From Thermostichus vulcanus str. 'Rupite' (GTDB taxonomy: Bacteria > Cyanobacteriota > Cyanobacteriia > Thermostichales > Thermostichaceae): DNA of 57,746 bases. The position numbers and the translations under genes were made by a program. Shown here piece after piece: positions 8,874 through 18,600 of the stretch. A model generated the notes under the pieces. It searched no databases. It was not told where the DNA came from and was given only the letters and a program-made list of their open reading frames with translations. The stretch covers positions 1-57,746 of the forward strand of contig NZ_JAFIRA010000023.1 in NCBI RefSeq assembly GCF_022848905.1. Reading direction: 5' to 3'. Within the stretch, counting starts at the first letter, position 1; each line of letters opens with the position of its first letter.

Positions 8874-9707
8874 ATGGTGTCCCGTCCTTGGCTGCGTCAA
8901 CTGGTGTGGGGATCCTTCTCCTGGGTTAGGGTTGGACGCTCGCTGATCTTGATTGGGTTGATTGTTTACGGGTATCTGATTTGGTTGGGTTGGTTCCAAT
9001 CGGAACGGATGATCTTTCTGCCCCGCCCCGCCAGCTATCAGGATGGGGAGCAGATTCTCAAGTTAACCACGTCCGATGGGCTGCTGATTTCTGCGATCTA
9101 TCTGCCCAATCCCGCCGCCTCTTATACCCTGCTCTACAGCCACGGCAATGCCGAAGATTTGGGAGATATCCTGCCCCGCCTGTTCAGCCTGCAGCGGCAG
9201 GGATTTTCGATTTTGGCCTATGATTATCGCGGCTACGGCACCAGCCAAGGGGAGCCCTCAGAGGCCGGAGCCTACAAAGATATCGAAGCCGCTTATGACT
9301 ACTTGATAGCTCAAGGGATCCCACCAGCCCAAATCTTGGTTTATGGCCGCTCGGTGGGAGGTGGGCCATCGGTTTATTTGGCTGCCCAAAAGCCGGTGGG
9401 GGGGGTAATCCTGGAGTCCACCTTTGTGACGGCCTTTCGGGTGTTAACGCGGATCCCCCTTTTGCCCTTCGATCGCTTTGATAACTTGAGTCGGATCCCC
9501 ACCATCGATTGCCCCCTGTTGATTTTGCATGGCACTGATGATGGTTTAATCCCCTTCTGGCATGCCCAAACCCTTTACAAAGCGGCACGGGATCCAAAAC
9601 GCCTTGTTCCGATTGAGGGCGCCAACCACAACAATTTACTGCAGGTGGCCGGGGATCGCTACTACAGCATCCTGCACCAATTCGTAGAAGAGCTGGTGGA
9701 TCCCTGA
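8874..9707 (+). CDS. Membrane-anchored alpha/beta hydrolase (BEM46/ABHD17-like)
   Basis: An N-terminal membrane segment (around SLILIGLIVYGYLIWLGW) is followed by an alpha/beta hydrolase domain. It has the oxyanion-hole HGN in YSHGNAED and the nucleophile elbow GRSVGGG. The acidic residue is in LHGTDDGLIP and the catalytic His in GANHNNL. The order and spacing match the BEM46/ABHD13-17 group of serine hydrolases. The start is chosen at the ATG 11 nt after AAGGAG (8857-8862); ATG 8865 is too close to it. Substrate unknown. Confidence 0.85.
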   Translation: MVSRPWLRQLVWGSFSWVRVGRSLILIGLIVYGYLIWLGWFQSERMIFLPRPASYQDGEQILKLTTSDGLLISAIYLPNPAASYTLLYSHGNAEDLGDILPRLFSLQRQGFSILAYDYRGYGTSQGEPSEAGAYKDIEAAYDYLIAQGIPPAQILVYGRSVGGGPSVYLAAQKPVGGVILESTFVTAFRVLTRIPLLPFDRFDNLSRIPTIDCPLLILHGTDDGLIPFWHAQTLYKAARDPKRLVPIEGANHNNLLQVAGDRYYSILHQFVEELVDP

Positions 9708-9926
9708 GGCTCTTTTCAACGCTTCTGTAGTCAGTCCACTCATCCGTGTTCACGGGGTTATGAATTAACCACAAATAACGCTTCACTTATGAAATGAATA
9801 GTGATAGAGTTGGCACATCTTAGGAAACAGAAGGAACTTAGGTGAGGAATGCCTTATCTAAGAAATATTACTAAGTGTTTCTCAGGCTTACATTTCTAGT
9901 CATTTGTCCAAGAGGTTTGAGCAACT

Positions 9927-11012
9927 ATGACTGTGCAGGATGTGCTTGCAATTGAGCTGTTGGGCAACCCCCTGTGGGACTACCTCTTAGTCTTTCTCAT
10001 CTTTGCTGTGGGGGTCTTCATCATTCGTGCTGTGCTGCGGAGATTCATTTTACAAACCTTGGGGGGTTGGCTTTCTAGAATCAGCGGGATTCCCCTTGAT
10101 ACGCCGATTCGCTTGGTGGAGCGTTACTTGATCCCCCTGCTTTATTTGGGCTTGGTTTATGTCTGCTTGAGCAGCCTTAATTTGGCTACGGTGCTGCGGC
10201 AGACATTGGATATTTTGGCTACTATTATTGCCACCTATTTTGGGATTAACCTCCTCAGCGCCAGCGTGGAATACGGGCTGCAGCTGTATTTAACTCGCAA
10301 AAAAGGAGATACCACGACCGAGCAAAGTTTCCTGCTGATCTCACCTCTAATTCGAGTGGTATTTCTCCTGATCGGGGTGCTGTTTTTGCTGGATAATCTG
10401 GGCTTTGATATAGCCGCTTTAGTAGCTAGCTTGGGCATTGGAGGGATAGCTATCGCGCTAGCTGCCCAAGGGGTTTTGCAAGATTTGTTTAGCTATTTTT
10501 CAATCTTGATGGATCGACCCTTTGAGATTGGAGATTTTGTGATTTTGGGCGACTTCATGGGATCCGTAGAATACATCGGCATCAAAACCACGCGGCTGCG
10601 CAGCCTCAGCGGAGAACAGATTGTCATTGCCAATACTGACATGACTGGATCTCGAATTCGCAACTACAAACGTATGCAACGGCGGCGGGTGGTGTTTGGC
10701 TTTGGGGTGACCTACGAAACCCCTCCTGATAAATTGCAAGAGATCCCGAAACTGGTGAAGCAGATCATCGAAGCGGATTCCAATGCCCAATTTGATCGGG
10801 CCCACTTCGCTGCCTATGGGGATTTCAGCCTTAACTTCGAGGTGGTCTACTTTGTCCTTAGTCCCGACTTTAACCTCTACATGGATGTTCAGGAACGGAT
10901 TAACCTTGCTCTGAAGCAAGCTTTCCAGGAACGGGGCATTCAATTTGCTTACCCAACTCGGGTGCTCTACCTGAACTCACAGCAGCAGGCTGCCCTCTCT
11001 AACGCTACTTAA
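9927..11012 (+). CDS. MscS family mechanosensitive channel
   Basis: The 361-residue protein has several N-terminal membrane spans and then the MscS pore-lining/beta-domain signature: the small-residue-rich LASLGIGGIAIALAAQGVLQDLFSY near residues 168-192, followed by DRPFEIGDFVILGD. The C-terminal alpha/beta vestibule follows. Such channels release solutes on hypo-osmotic shock. It is monocistronic. Confidence 0.93.
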   Translation: MTVQDVLAIELLGNPLWDYLLVFLIFAVGVFIIRAVLRRFILQTLGGWLSRISGIPLDTPIRLVERYLIPLLYLGLVYVCLSSLNLATVLRQTLDILATIIATYFGINLLSASVEYGLQLYLTRKKGDTTTEQSFLLISPLIRVVFLLIGVLFLLDNLGFDIAALVASLGIGGIAIALAAQGVLQDLFSYFSILMDRPFEIGDFVILGDFMGSVEYIGIKTTRLRSLSGEQIVIANTDMTGSRIRNYKRMQRRRVVFGFGVTYETPPDKLQEIPKLVKQIIEADSNAQFDRAHFAAYGDFSLNFEVVYFVLSPDFNLYMDVQERINLALKQAFQERGIQFAYPTRVLYLNSQQQAALSNAT

Positions 11013-11148
11013 ACAAACGCTAACCAAGCCTTCATCTGCTCACAACCTCAGCACAGACCTAAAAATGCTTGACTAAAGGCGATTGGTTTTTGTTGCGGAT
11101 CCCTTTACATCTGCCGGTTCACTCGCCTAGGTCTGTGAGGTCTGTTCC

Positions 11149-12879
11149 ATGAGTTCGCTGCATTCTCGCCGCTTTTTCTTGCAACTGATGATGTTTGGGG
11201 GCGGGGCAGCTGCTCTGGCTGCCTGTGGAGGTAGCTCTAGTTCCTCAATTGCCCCATTGGGAGAGCCAGGGTTTCCACAGGGAGTGTTCGCCGGGGATCC
11301 GACGGCGCAGGGAGCTGTCCTCTCCACGCGAGTGATCCCATCGGGTTCGGTGGAGACTGTATCCGTCACATTGCAGATTGCCGACAACCCTGACTTCACC
11401 CCGATTTTGCAGCAGATTCCCCTGAGTGCCCGCCGCACCGCCGGGAGTAACTATCGCAACGAACCCGGAGATTACATTGCTCGCGCTGTGGTGCAGGGGT
11501 TGCCGTCGGCCCAAACGTTTTACTACCGCTTTGTCAGTGCCGATGGCTTTACTAGCCCGGTGGGGCAGTTTCGGACGCTACCGGATGCTGGGGATGGCCG
11601 AGCGATTCGCTTTATGCACATCAGTTGTGCCAATGAGCCGCCCTTCCCGATTGGGGCCGCCATGTTGGCGGAAGTGAGCCGGGGGGACATTGACTTTATT
11701 TCCTTCAATGGGGATACCGTCTATGCCGACCGTTTCTGGCTGGGTCTGGATCCGACGGGGAATCTGGATTTTTACCGCAGCCTTTACCGGGATCAACGGG
11801 ATCCCAACTATGCGGGACCGGAGTTTCCACAATTGTTTGGCCGTACTTCTTTTGTGATCAACTGGGATGATCACGAGGTGATCGACAACTACAGCGGCCA
11901 GAAGGATCGGGGTGGCCCTGCTGTTCAGTTGGATGACACAACGGGGCAAACCCGCGATGTAGAAGATTTGAAAGTATTAGGCTACCAAGCTTTTTTTGAG
12001 TACAACCCCATTACGCCCAACCTGACGGATGTGGGCGGTGTGGATGCCCGTGACCGGGTGTTTCGCAGCTTCCGCTACGGGGCCAATGCGGAGGTGTTTA
12101 TCCCTGACTTGCGCCAATACCGGGATCTGGCTGTGGCGACCCCGATTTTGCCCATTTTGCCCCCCGGTCTGACCCGGCAACAATTTTTGGCTCTCTCTGG
12201 TATTCGTCTCACCCCTGAGCAAGAGGCTCTGTTTTTTGGCCCACCGGGATCCGAAGAAGCGCTCTTTAACTTGCTGCGCCGCACCCCGCGGACGCTGTTG
12301 GGAGGCCCGCAGAAGCAATGGCTGCTCAATGGTCTACGCAACTCTACCGCCACCTATAAATTCATCGTCAGCCAGTTCCCGATTACGGTGACGTATTTCC
12401 GCTCCAACGATGTCTGGGAAGGCTATTGGCTGGAACGGCAGGAGGTGATCGACTTCATCGAAGCGAACAACATTCGCAATGTGGTGTTCTTGACCGGGAA
12501 TAACCATGCTGGCTTTATCGGGCAAGTTAACCCCGGTAGCAATAACCCAATTTGGGAAGTGTGGGCTGGCCCCACCGGACGCAGTGTCACCGCCCTCAGC
12601 ATTGATGAGTTGGGTAACCAACTGGGGATCCCCAACGCCAGCCGCATCTACTACGGCATTGTCAATGGCTTTTTGGCCCCGGTGAACCCTGGCAATCCGC
12701 AAATTAGCGGGATCCCTGGGGTAACCACCAGCAACCTGCGCTTTCTGGAACTGGCGGTGCCCAATTACCACACCATTGAGGTCTCCGGCAGCCAGTGCAC
12801 CATTCAAATTAAAGGCCCGACCGGCAGTGTATTGACGGATCCCTTTGGGCGGCGGGGGGAGTTGATTTTGCCTCAATAA
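11149..12879 (+). CDS. phoD: PhoD-type alkaline phosphatase D, exported
   Basis: The 576-residue protein starts with a twin-arginine signal (SRRFFLQ) and then AALAACGG, a possible lipobox, so it should be exported folded and perhaps lipid-anchored. The mature part has the PhoD order: an N-terminal beta-sandwich, then MHISCANEPP, SFNGDTVYADRFW and the INWDDHEVIDNYSG metal-binding segments. A late GNNHAGF supplies further ligands. PhoD enzymes hydrolyse phosphomono- and diesters using Ca/Fe. I see no convincing Pho box upstream. No phosphate genes adjoin it. Confidence 0.9.
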   Translation: MSSLHSRRFFLQLMMFGGGAAALAACGGSSSSSIAPLGEPGFPQGVFAGDPTAQGAVLSTRVIPSGSVETVSVTLQIADNPDFTPILQQIPLSARRTAGSNYRNEPGDYIARAVVQGLPSAQTFYYRFVSADGFTSPVGQFRTLPDAGDGRAIRFMHISCANEPPFPIGAAMLAEVSRGDIDFISFNGDTVYADRFWLGLDPTGNLDFYRSLYRDQRDPNYAGPEFPQLFGRTSFVINWDDHEVIDNYSGQKDRGGPAVQLDDTTGQTRDVEDLKVLGYQAFFEYNPITPNLTDVGGVDARDRVFRSFRYGANAEVFIPDLRQYRDLAVATPILPILPPGLTRQQFLALSGIRLTPEQEALFFGPPGSEEALFNLLRRTPRTLLGGPQKQWLLNGLRNSTATYKFIVSQFPITVTYFRSNDVWEGYWLERQEVIDFIEANNIRNVVFLTGNNHAGFIGQVNPGSNNPIWEVWAGPTGRSVTALSIDELGNQLGIPNASRIYYGIVNGFLAPVNPGNPQISGIPGVTTSNLRFLELAVPNYHTIEVSGSQCTIQIKGPTGSVLTDPFGRRGELILPQ

Positions 12880-13257
12880 AAGCTGGACTAGTTTATAGAA
12901 AATTTATAGTTTTAGCCAGCCTATTCTGATCAAAATCCAGGGATCCCGATTGTGCTTTGGGGTTCCTGTTTTTTGTGATTTAGATCATTTAGGGATCCCA
13001 TGCCTCAGTGCTAAAGTATAAAAGTCATCAGAAAGAGAGCCAATTGCTTGATTTAGATGGCTGCGGTCTGGGAAAGGGCTTTTTGGGCATAGAAAGGGGA
13101 GAGACAGCTTCTGTTGAAATTTCAAGAGTTCTGAAATAGGGTTTAAGCTCAACCCTTTCCCGAAACAGGTGACTTGTTGAAGAGTGATGTACCCATTTGA
13201 AAATGGGATTCCTGTTGCCAACTCAATTCTTTCGTCTTCTTCAAGGAGTGTGGTTTT
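12880..13257. other. Intergenic region, 378 nt
   Basis: The gap holds a direct repeat TTTATAG near 12891-12910, a perfect 12-bp palindrome TTGAAATTTCAA at 13114-13125, and a hairpin CCCATT/AATGGG at 13192-13207. An AAGGAG ribosome site precedes the next gene. No gene seen. Confidence 0.45.
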
Positions 13258-13617
13258 ATGGTTTCTCTGGGTAGCTGGATAGCGGTAGGTGTAGTGGCGG
13301 CAGCTTCTATCGTGGGTGGAGCTGAGGCTTGGGCGCAAAGTCGTAACCTGTGGTTGTTGAATGGGCAATCGACAATAACCTCAGGCTATTTTTATCGGGG
13401 TGAGAACATTTGGGCCAAGTGTGATGTCGATTGCTACGACGTGGATCTGGTGCTCTACGATGCCAACGGTCGGGTGGTAGATGCGGATGAGCTGCGGGAT
13501 GATTACCCGATCGTGCAAGCCCCCTATGAAGGGAACTTTTCCGTCAAGGTGATCATGTACAACTGCACGCACCCGGCGGGTTGTGCTGTCAGTGTGGATT
13601 CCGACTACGGATTCTAA
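13258..13617 (+). CDS. Small secreted protein of unknown function
   Basis: The 119-residue product has an N-terminal signal peptide (hydrophobic residues 6-20, predicted cleavage after AEAWA near residue 25). The mature domain is compact, with four cysteines (about residues 58, 62, 101, 107) that could form two disulfides. CDVDCYDVDLVLYD and a C-terminal SVDSDYGF give it an acidic character. A well-placed AAGGAG supports the start. I cannot assign a family. It resembles other small secreted cyanobacterial proteins in size and layout. Confidence 0.72.
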   Translation: MVSLGSWIAVGVVAAASIVGGAEAWAQSRNLWLLNGQSTITSGYFYRGENIWAKCDVDCYDVDLVLYDANGRVVDADELRDDYPIVQAPYEGNFSVKVIMYNCTHPAGCAVSVDSDYGF

Positions 13618-13634
13618 CCCCTGATTCCAACAGG

Positions 13635-15950
13635 TTAAGCGGCCTGACTGGCGGAATGAGCCTTGGCCTGGGTGAATTTGCTCAGGCCATGCACTGTTTT
13701 TTCCCAATAGAAGGGTTTGGTGAACAGTTGCCAAAGAGCCATATAGGCGGCCATAGAGTGCAGTTGCCAATAGATGGGGTTGAGGAGGGCGTACAGAGCC
13801 AGATCATAATATCCCCGGCGAAAGACGGCAATCAAGCTTAAATAAATGCCGATGGCATTGCCCAGGATTAAATTAAACAGGCCAATATAGATGAGCCAAC
13901 CGGGAAAAAGATTTTGTAGCCAACTGGCGCGGGTGACCAGCCAAAACAAAAACATCAGCCACATGATCGGGCTGGTGAGAAAGGTGAGAAAAGTCCCGCC
14001 GATAAAAAACTGATAGGAGAGCCAGTTTTTCAGGCCCAATTTGCGCAGCGATCGCAGTGGGTGGCGGTTGTGAACCAGCCACGTTTGCATATAGCCTTTG
14101 ATCCAACGGGAACGCTGCCGAATCCAATTTTTAACAGCACAGTTAGCCTCTTCGTAGGTGGTGGAGTTAATCACGCCCACGGTATAGCCATGCTGGCTGG
14201 CTCGAATGCCCAAGTCGGCATCTTCCGTAACATTAAAGGGATCCCAACCCTCCAGCTCCCGCAGGCGATCGGTACGGAAATGGTTGCTCGTACCACCCAA
14301 GGGAATGGGCACTTTCAGGGTTTCTAGGCCGGGCAAGAGATAGTCAAACCAATAAGAGTATTCCAGGGTGAACATGCGGGTGAGGAAGTTCTCTTGGCGG
14401 TTGAAATAGTTGAGGGCCGCCTGTACACACACCAAGCTGGGATCCCCTTTGCGAAAGGCAATCACCGCTTTTTTCAGTTGATCTGGATCCGGAATGTCTT
14501 CGGCATCGTAAATGGTCAGGTATTCCCCCCGCGCAAAAGCAAGGCCATAGTTGCAGGCTTTGGGCTTAGTTTTTGGGTGACTTTCCGGCACACGAATCAG
14601 ACGAATGAAGTTAGGAGGATTAGCAGCGCGGGCAGCATCAATGGTGACCTGATCCTTTTCCTCCAGCAAGATCAACACATCCAATTTTTCCTGCGGGTAA
14701 TCCAGTTTGGACAGGGATCCGATCAAGATCGGCATGACCTCCGGTTCGTTGTAAACCGGCACCAAAACGGTATAGATGGGTAGGCTGCGGTCATCAATAG
14801 CGGCCACCTCTGCATCGGTAATTTGATGGAATTGATCGGCGGATCCAGCCAAGCTGAGAATGAGCTTATAGAGGATCGAGCCGATATAGAAGAAATTGAT
14901 CAGCAAAATCACCAGGGTGAGGGTGCTCCAGGGGGCCATCGTTAAACCCCACACCAACGCCAACAGCAGCCCATAGCCCACCAAAATTTGCGGCAGAGTA
15001 AACACCCGCGCGGCAGATTCTTCCGGGAGTCGCCCCAGCAACCGGTATACAGCCTCTTGGCTGAAGTTGGCCCCGTGGCTTTGGGTCAAAAGTTGAGTGA
15101 GATCCGCTTCGGTGCCCAACACTTTCTCGATGCGCAGCCCAGGTCGTAGGGCGTAAATTGCTTCGTCCACCACCATATCCAGTGGATCCTGCACCATCAC
15201 CATCAAGGTCTCGGTATCCACCCAGGCAAGCGGATAGAAGAGATGGCGCATCATGCTCTTGGGATCAAACCGTTGACTCAGGTTTGGATCGACATAAAGC
15301 AGGCCAGTACCGATCAAGTCTGACAGTACCGGGTAACCCAACAACTGGGTAATCATGCCGAGATAGTCTTTGGGATCCAGGTAATTGAGGCGGGTTAACA
15401 CCTGTCCCAGGCTGGATCCCGTGCGCCGACGGGTATTTTGCACCGCTTGCCACTGCTCCCAAGTCAGCTTGCTGCCCAAAAAGTCCGCAACCAGTTTTCG
15501 CTCCACAATCACCGAGAGGATCTGCTTTTCGGTGGCAGGGATCTCCAGAATCAGGGCATTGGGCCAGAGGCGTCGCACACTTTGCCGCACCGCTGGGTGG
15601 CCTGGTTCTTCGGTGGCGACCACCAAGGTATTGGCATCAGCCCAACCACAGAGCAAAAAACGCACCGGCACCAGATCGAGCGAATCCACCAACCAGAGCA
15701 ACTCCGGATCAAGAGAATGCTGTTTTAACCAATCCCACAAGGTGGGCCGATCCGTGATGCGAGCACACAAGCGGGCAAATTTTGAGGGGTGCATCCACCC
15801 CAAGCTCCAAAGGGCACGGGGCAAAGAACAAAAAGCCCGTTGTTGATAGTCGCGGGCCTGCACCAGTTGCTCCGCCGTGAGATACCCAGTACGGATTAAC
15901 CAGGATTCTACGAGCAGCATGGCAAAACTCGGCGTTACAGAACGGATCAT
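13635..15950 (-). CDS. GT2 processive glycan synthase with N-terminal MshEN-like domains
   Basis: From the ATG at 15950, 14 nt behind the BcsB-like gene, the protein is 771 residues. Residues about 10-290 resemble two T2SSE_N/MshEN modules (for example LIRTGYLTAEQLVQA, then SSLGQVLTRLNYLDPKDYLGM), as at the front of GspE/PilB ATPases. Two membrane spans follow (about 321-363). The GT2 catalytic domain has VPVYNEP at 398-404, DAED at 482-485, TED at 575-577 and QRSRW at 612-616, the D,D,D,QxxRW set of cellulose-synthase-like enzymes. C-terminal membrane helices come last. I infer polymerisation and export of a beta-linked glycan. No PilZ domain is visible. MshEN domains bind c-di-GMP in other proteins and might replace it. 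Confidence 0.88.
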   Translation of the reverse strand: MIRSVTPSFAMLLVESWLIRTGYLTAEQLVQARDYQQRAFCSLPRALWSLGWMHPSKFARLCARITDRPTLWDWLKQHSLDPELLWLVDSLDLVPVRFLLCGWADANTLVVATEEPGHPAVRQSVRRLWPNALILEIPATEKQILSVIVERKLVADFLGSKLTWEQWQAVQNTRRRTGSSLGQVLTRLNYLDPKDYLGMITQLLGYPVLSDLIGTGLLYVDPNLSQRFDPKSMMRHLFYPLAWVDTETLMVMVQDPLDMVVDEAIYALRPGLRIEKVLGTEADLTQLLTQSHGANFSQEAVYRLLGRLPEESAARVFTLPQILVGYGLLLALVWGLTMAPWSTLTLVILLINFFYIGSILYKLILSLAGSADQFHQITDAEVAAIDDRSLPIYTVLVPVYNEPEVMPILIGSLSKLDYPQEKLDVLILLEEKDQVTIDAARAANPPNFIRLIRVPESHPKTKPKACNYGLAFARGEYLTIYDAEDIPDPDQLKKAVIAFRKGDPSLVCVQAALNYFNRQENFLTRMFTLEYSYWFDYLLPGLETLKVPIPLGGTSNHFRTDRLRELEGWDPFNVTEDADLGIRASQHGYTVGVINSTTYEEANCAVKNWIRQRSRWIKGYMQTWLVHNRHPLRSLRKLGLKNWLSYQFFIGGTFLTFLTSPIMWLMFLFWLVTRASWLQNLFPGWLIYIGLFNLILGNAIGIYLSLIAVFRRGYYDLALYALLNPIYWQLHSMAAYMALWQLFTKPFYWEKTVHGLSKFTQAKAHSASQAA

Positions 15951-15964
15951 CAACCGATACAGCC

Positions 15965-17935
15965 TTAGGGTTGGGGTGGGGGGGAAGGGACTTGCGGCAT
16001 TTGTGCCAACCGTTGATAGAGGCTCCAAGCAACCCCTGCTCCCAGGAGGGCCACCAAAATCACCAGCCAGAATCGGTATCGCCACAAGAGTAGCCGCCAA
16101 TCCAACCGATCTGGGTAACGAACTTGATAGGTTTGACCACTCAAATCCCAGCTTTGCACTTGGGTTAGATTGGGGGCAGCAGCATAGCCCGTCACCACAT
16201 TCCCCTGCATTTGGTTGGCCAGAAGGGTGCGGGGATCCGCCAGGGATCGGCTTAATCGCTCGGCTATAGCTGGGTCGGATCCCCACCAGGAAAGCCAGAG
16301 GGTGGGTTTGCCCTCCAGCAAAACGTATTGCAACAAACCCAGCTCATCTTCCGGTTGAACAGCTAGTACAGCTCGTTGGTTGAGCGGGTTCAGGATCTCA
16401 AACCGAGATCCGAGACGAATCGGCGTGTTGAGCTCCACTTGTTCCGGCCCTGCCACGATCAATCCCCAGCTGGCATCCCCCAGTGGCGAGCGGGAGATGG
16501 GTTCAGACAGCAGTTGCAACCGGGGTAGCAGCGGTTGAGGAGATAATCGACTCAAGGCCCCCAACAGATAGGCGGCACTGGCCATCAGATCGGGATCCCC
16601 CACAACCAGTTGGCCGGATCCCTGCAAAAGAGCCGGAATTTCCTGCAGCTCCCCAACCGGGGCCTCATACCCGCTCCAACTGAAAGCAGAACTATCTCCC
16701 TGGAGTTGTAAGGTCAAGGGGGCCACGGCTCCTTGACAGCTTCCTTGGCTGGGGGCATGGTCAAAGCGCAACTCCAGGGTATTGGCCCGACGCAGGAGCT
16801 GCGAGGGTAGCGCCACCCAGTCATTGAGTTGGGTACGCCCCGTCAAATCATACGTTTTTAACAGGATCCCGTTCAAAAACACCTGCCCATTCAGCCGATC
16901 CCCCAAGCGGCCATCCACCGGGGTCATGACAGCGTTCAGTTGCAAGGCCAGATCCTGCGGTCGCCCCCCCAACTGGGCCAGATCGAAGTTCAAAAACAAG
17001 GACTGGGTGCCCATGCCGCGCAGGGTGGGATCCCCAAACCCCAATTGCCGCAGGCTGCGGCGGTTACCCAAAGATTCAGGCTCAACAGCAGGCACTGAGC
17101 TAAGTTGAATAGACCGACTCAGGAGACCAGGACGCTCCCACTCGGCAACTAAGGCTTGAATCGCCTCCGCACGAGCTGCTACCCGCAAGGTGGATCCCTG
17201 ACGCTGCAATTGTGGGGAGAAATCCGGTGATTCTAGGACTACCTGCGGGCCACTGGCGGAACCCCTTGTCCAGAGGATTGGGGTTCGGGGGAACTGATGG
17301 GCCAACAGGCTGTAGAGCCAGAGGGCAGCTTCGGCAGATTCGGGGCTGAGATTGGCGGGTACTACCAGACTGAGCTGGCTGTAGAGGGGACGAAAAAAAT
17401 CGGCCACCGTGCTGTCGGGGATGCGGGGCACTACCTGAAAGAAGCTCTCCCGCCCTACCGTCAAAAACAGATTGCCTGTGCCAATATCCCGACAGATATC
17501 GCCGCTGATGGTCAAGAAGGGCTGCACCGACAGGTTGATGAAGCGCTCCCCAGGAGGTAACTCTGGGATCGGCACCTGTACTACTGGGTTAGCTTGCAAC
17601 TGCCCAACCGAGAATACCTCCATGGGCTCTTGGTTGATCAACACCCGCACAGTGGATCCCGGCCCCAGTACTGGCGAAGGCTCTAGACGCAACTGCACAA
17701 AACTGGCAGAGGGGTCGATCCCACCACTGGGCGCAGGGATCCCAACGTTGAGTTCCGGGTTGGATCCCTGCAAAACCACCGAGCGGCTGTACCCCAGCGT
17801 TTGCAGAGAAATCGTCTCTTCCCCCTGGGCTGTGGCCGGCAAGGCTCCCCAACAGGTTAACCCCGCCGCCAACAGGCCCCCCCAGTGTTTCCAGCAATGT
17901 GCCACAGCGCACCTATCCTTCTTGCAAAATCCCAC
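15965..17935 (-). CDS. BcsB-like periplasmic glycan synthase subunit
   Basis: The 656-residue protein has an N-terminal export signal (about residues 17-38, ending ATAQG). A long all-beta periplasmic region follows, and a single C-terminal membrane helix near residues 620-642 (FWLVILVALLGAGVAW) before a Pro-rich tail. That layout, and sequence such as the FNLDLAQLGG-type repeats with paired carbohydrate-binding and flavodoxin-like segments, fits BcsB, the partner of cellulose synthase BcsA. It is encoded directly before the GT2 synthase (14-nt gap), supporting a two-component synthase. Sequence divergence leaves the glycan uncertain. Confidence 0.78.
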   Translation of the reverse strand: MGFCKKDRCAVAHCWKHWGGLLAAGLTCWGALPATAQGEETISLQTLGYSRSVVLQGSNPELNVGIPAPSGGIDPSASFVQLRLEPSPVLGPGSTVRVLINQEPMEVFSVGQLQANPVVQVPIPELPPGERFINLSVQPFLTISGDICRDIGTGNLFLTVGRESFFQVVPRIPDSTVADFFRPLYSQLSLVVPANLSPESAEAALWLYSLLAHQFPRTPILWTRGSASGPQVVLESPDFSPQLQRQGSTLRVAARAEAIQALVAEWERPGLLSRSIQLSSVPAVEPESLGNRRSLRQLGFGDPTLRGMGTQSLFLNFDLAQLGGRPQDLALQLNAVMTPVDGRLGDRLNGQVFLNGILLKTYDLTGRTQLNDWVALPSQLLRRANTLELRFDHAPSQGSCQGAVAPLTLQLQGDSSAFSWSGYEAPVGELQEIPALLQGSGQLVVGDPDLMASAAYLLGALSRLSPQPLLPRLQLLSEPISRSPLGDASWGLIVAGPEQVELNTPIRLGSRFEILNPLNQRAVLAVQPEDELGLLQYVLLEGKPTLWLSWWGSDPAIAERLSRSLADPRTLLANQMQGNVVTGYAAAPNLTQVQSWDLSGQTYQVRYPDRLDWRLLLWRYRFWLVILVALLGAGVAWSLYQRLAQMPQVPSPPPQP

Positions 17936-17962
17936 TGCTGATCTCGCCCCAGATGGGATCCC

Positions 17963-18367
17963 TTAGCGGGCATAGTCATCCTGAAACCGGACAATGTCGT
18001 CTTCCCCTAGATATTGACCGTTTTGTACCTCGATCAACACCAAGGGAATGGTGCCGGGGTTTTCCAGACGGTGCTGGGTGCAGGGGGGAATATAAGTGGA
18101 TTGGTTAGAGGTGAGCAACACCACTTCATCGCCACAGGTGACTCGGGCTGTGCCCATGACAACAATCCAGTGCTCACTGCGGTGATAGTGCATCTGTAAG
18201 CTGAGGCGATGGCCCGGCTTAACTTCAATTCGCTTAATTTTATACATTGGCCCCTCTTCCAGAACCAAGAATGCTCCCCAAGGACGGGTTTCCGCCTTGG
18301 GAGAAGTAGAGGGCAACAGCTCCAAAATCGGAGTGGTGACTTCGGGATCATTCACGGCCTGCAGCAT
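17963..18367 (-). CDS. Stand-alone cupin of the mannose-6-phosphate isomerase type II family
   Basis: The cupin domain has ETRPWGAFLVLEEG, then KPGHRLSLQMHYHRSEHWIVVMG (metal-binding His residues) and IPPCTQHRLENPG (last His). This is the C-terminal isomerase part of ManC/RfbM-type bifunctional enzymes, here without the guanylyltransferase domain. The likely role is fructose-6-P/mannose-6-P interconversion or sugar-nucleotide supply. I start it at the ATG 18367, which follows AAGGAT by 8 nt; a GTG at 18427 would add 20 residues. It opens the cupin-bcsB-GT2 operon, with 27 nt to the next gene. Confidence 0.83.
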   Translation of the reverse strand: MLQAVNDPEVTTPILELLPSTSPKAETRPWGAFLVLEEGPMYKIKRIEVKPGHRLSLQMHYHRSEHWIVVMGTARVTCGDEVVLLTSNQSTYIPPCTQHRLENPGTIPLVLIEVQNGQYLGEDDIVRFQDDYAR

Positions 18368-18600
18368 CGGGTCGTATCCTTTCAATTCAATTACTGTCAC
18401 TTGCTTGTGAACCCAATCTTGGCCCACTTCGTCATCTTCACACTGCAGTTGAGGAACTTCAATCGGAGATCCGGCTGAATCACCTAAGCAAAAACCCGTA
18501 GAATAGTTTGTATAAGGACGATACTATCTTGATTTCTGTAGAATCGTAAAATCCCTGGAGATAGGGAAGCACCAAAAGTGTTTTACGCTACTCAATTGGC

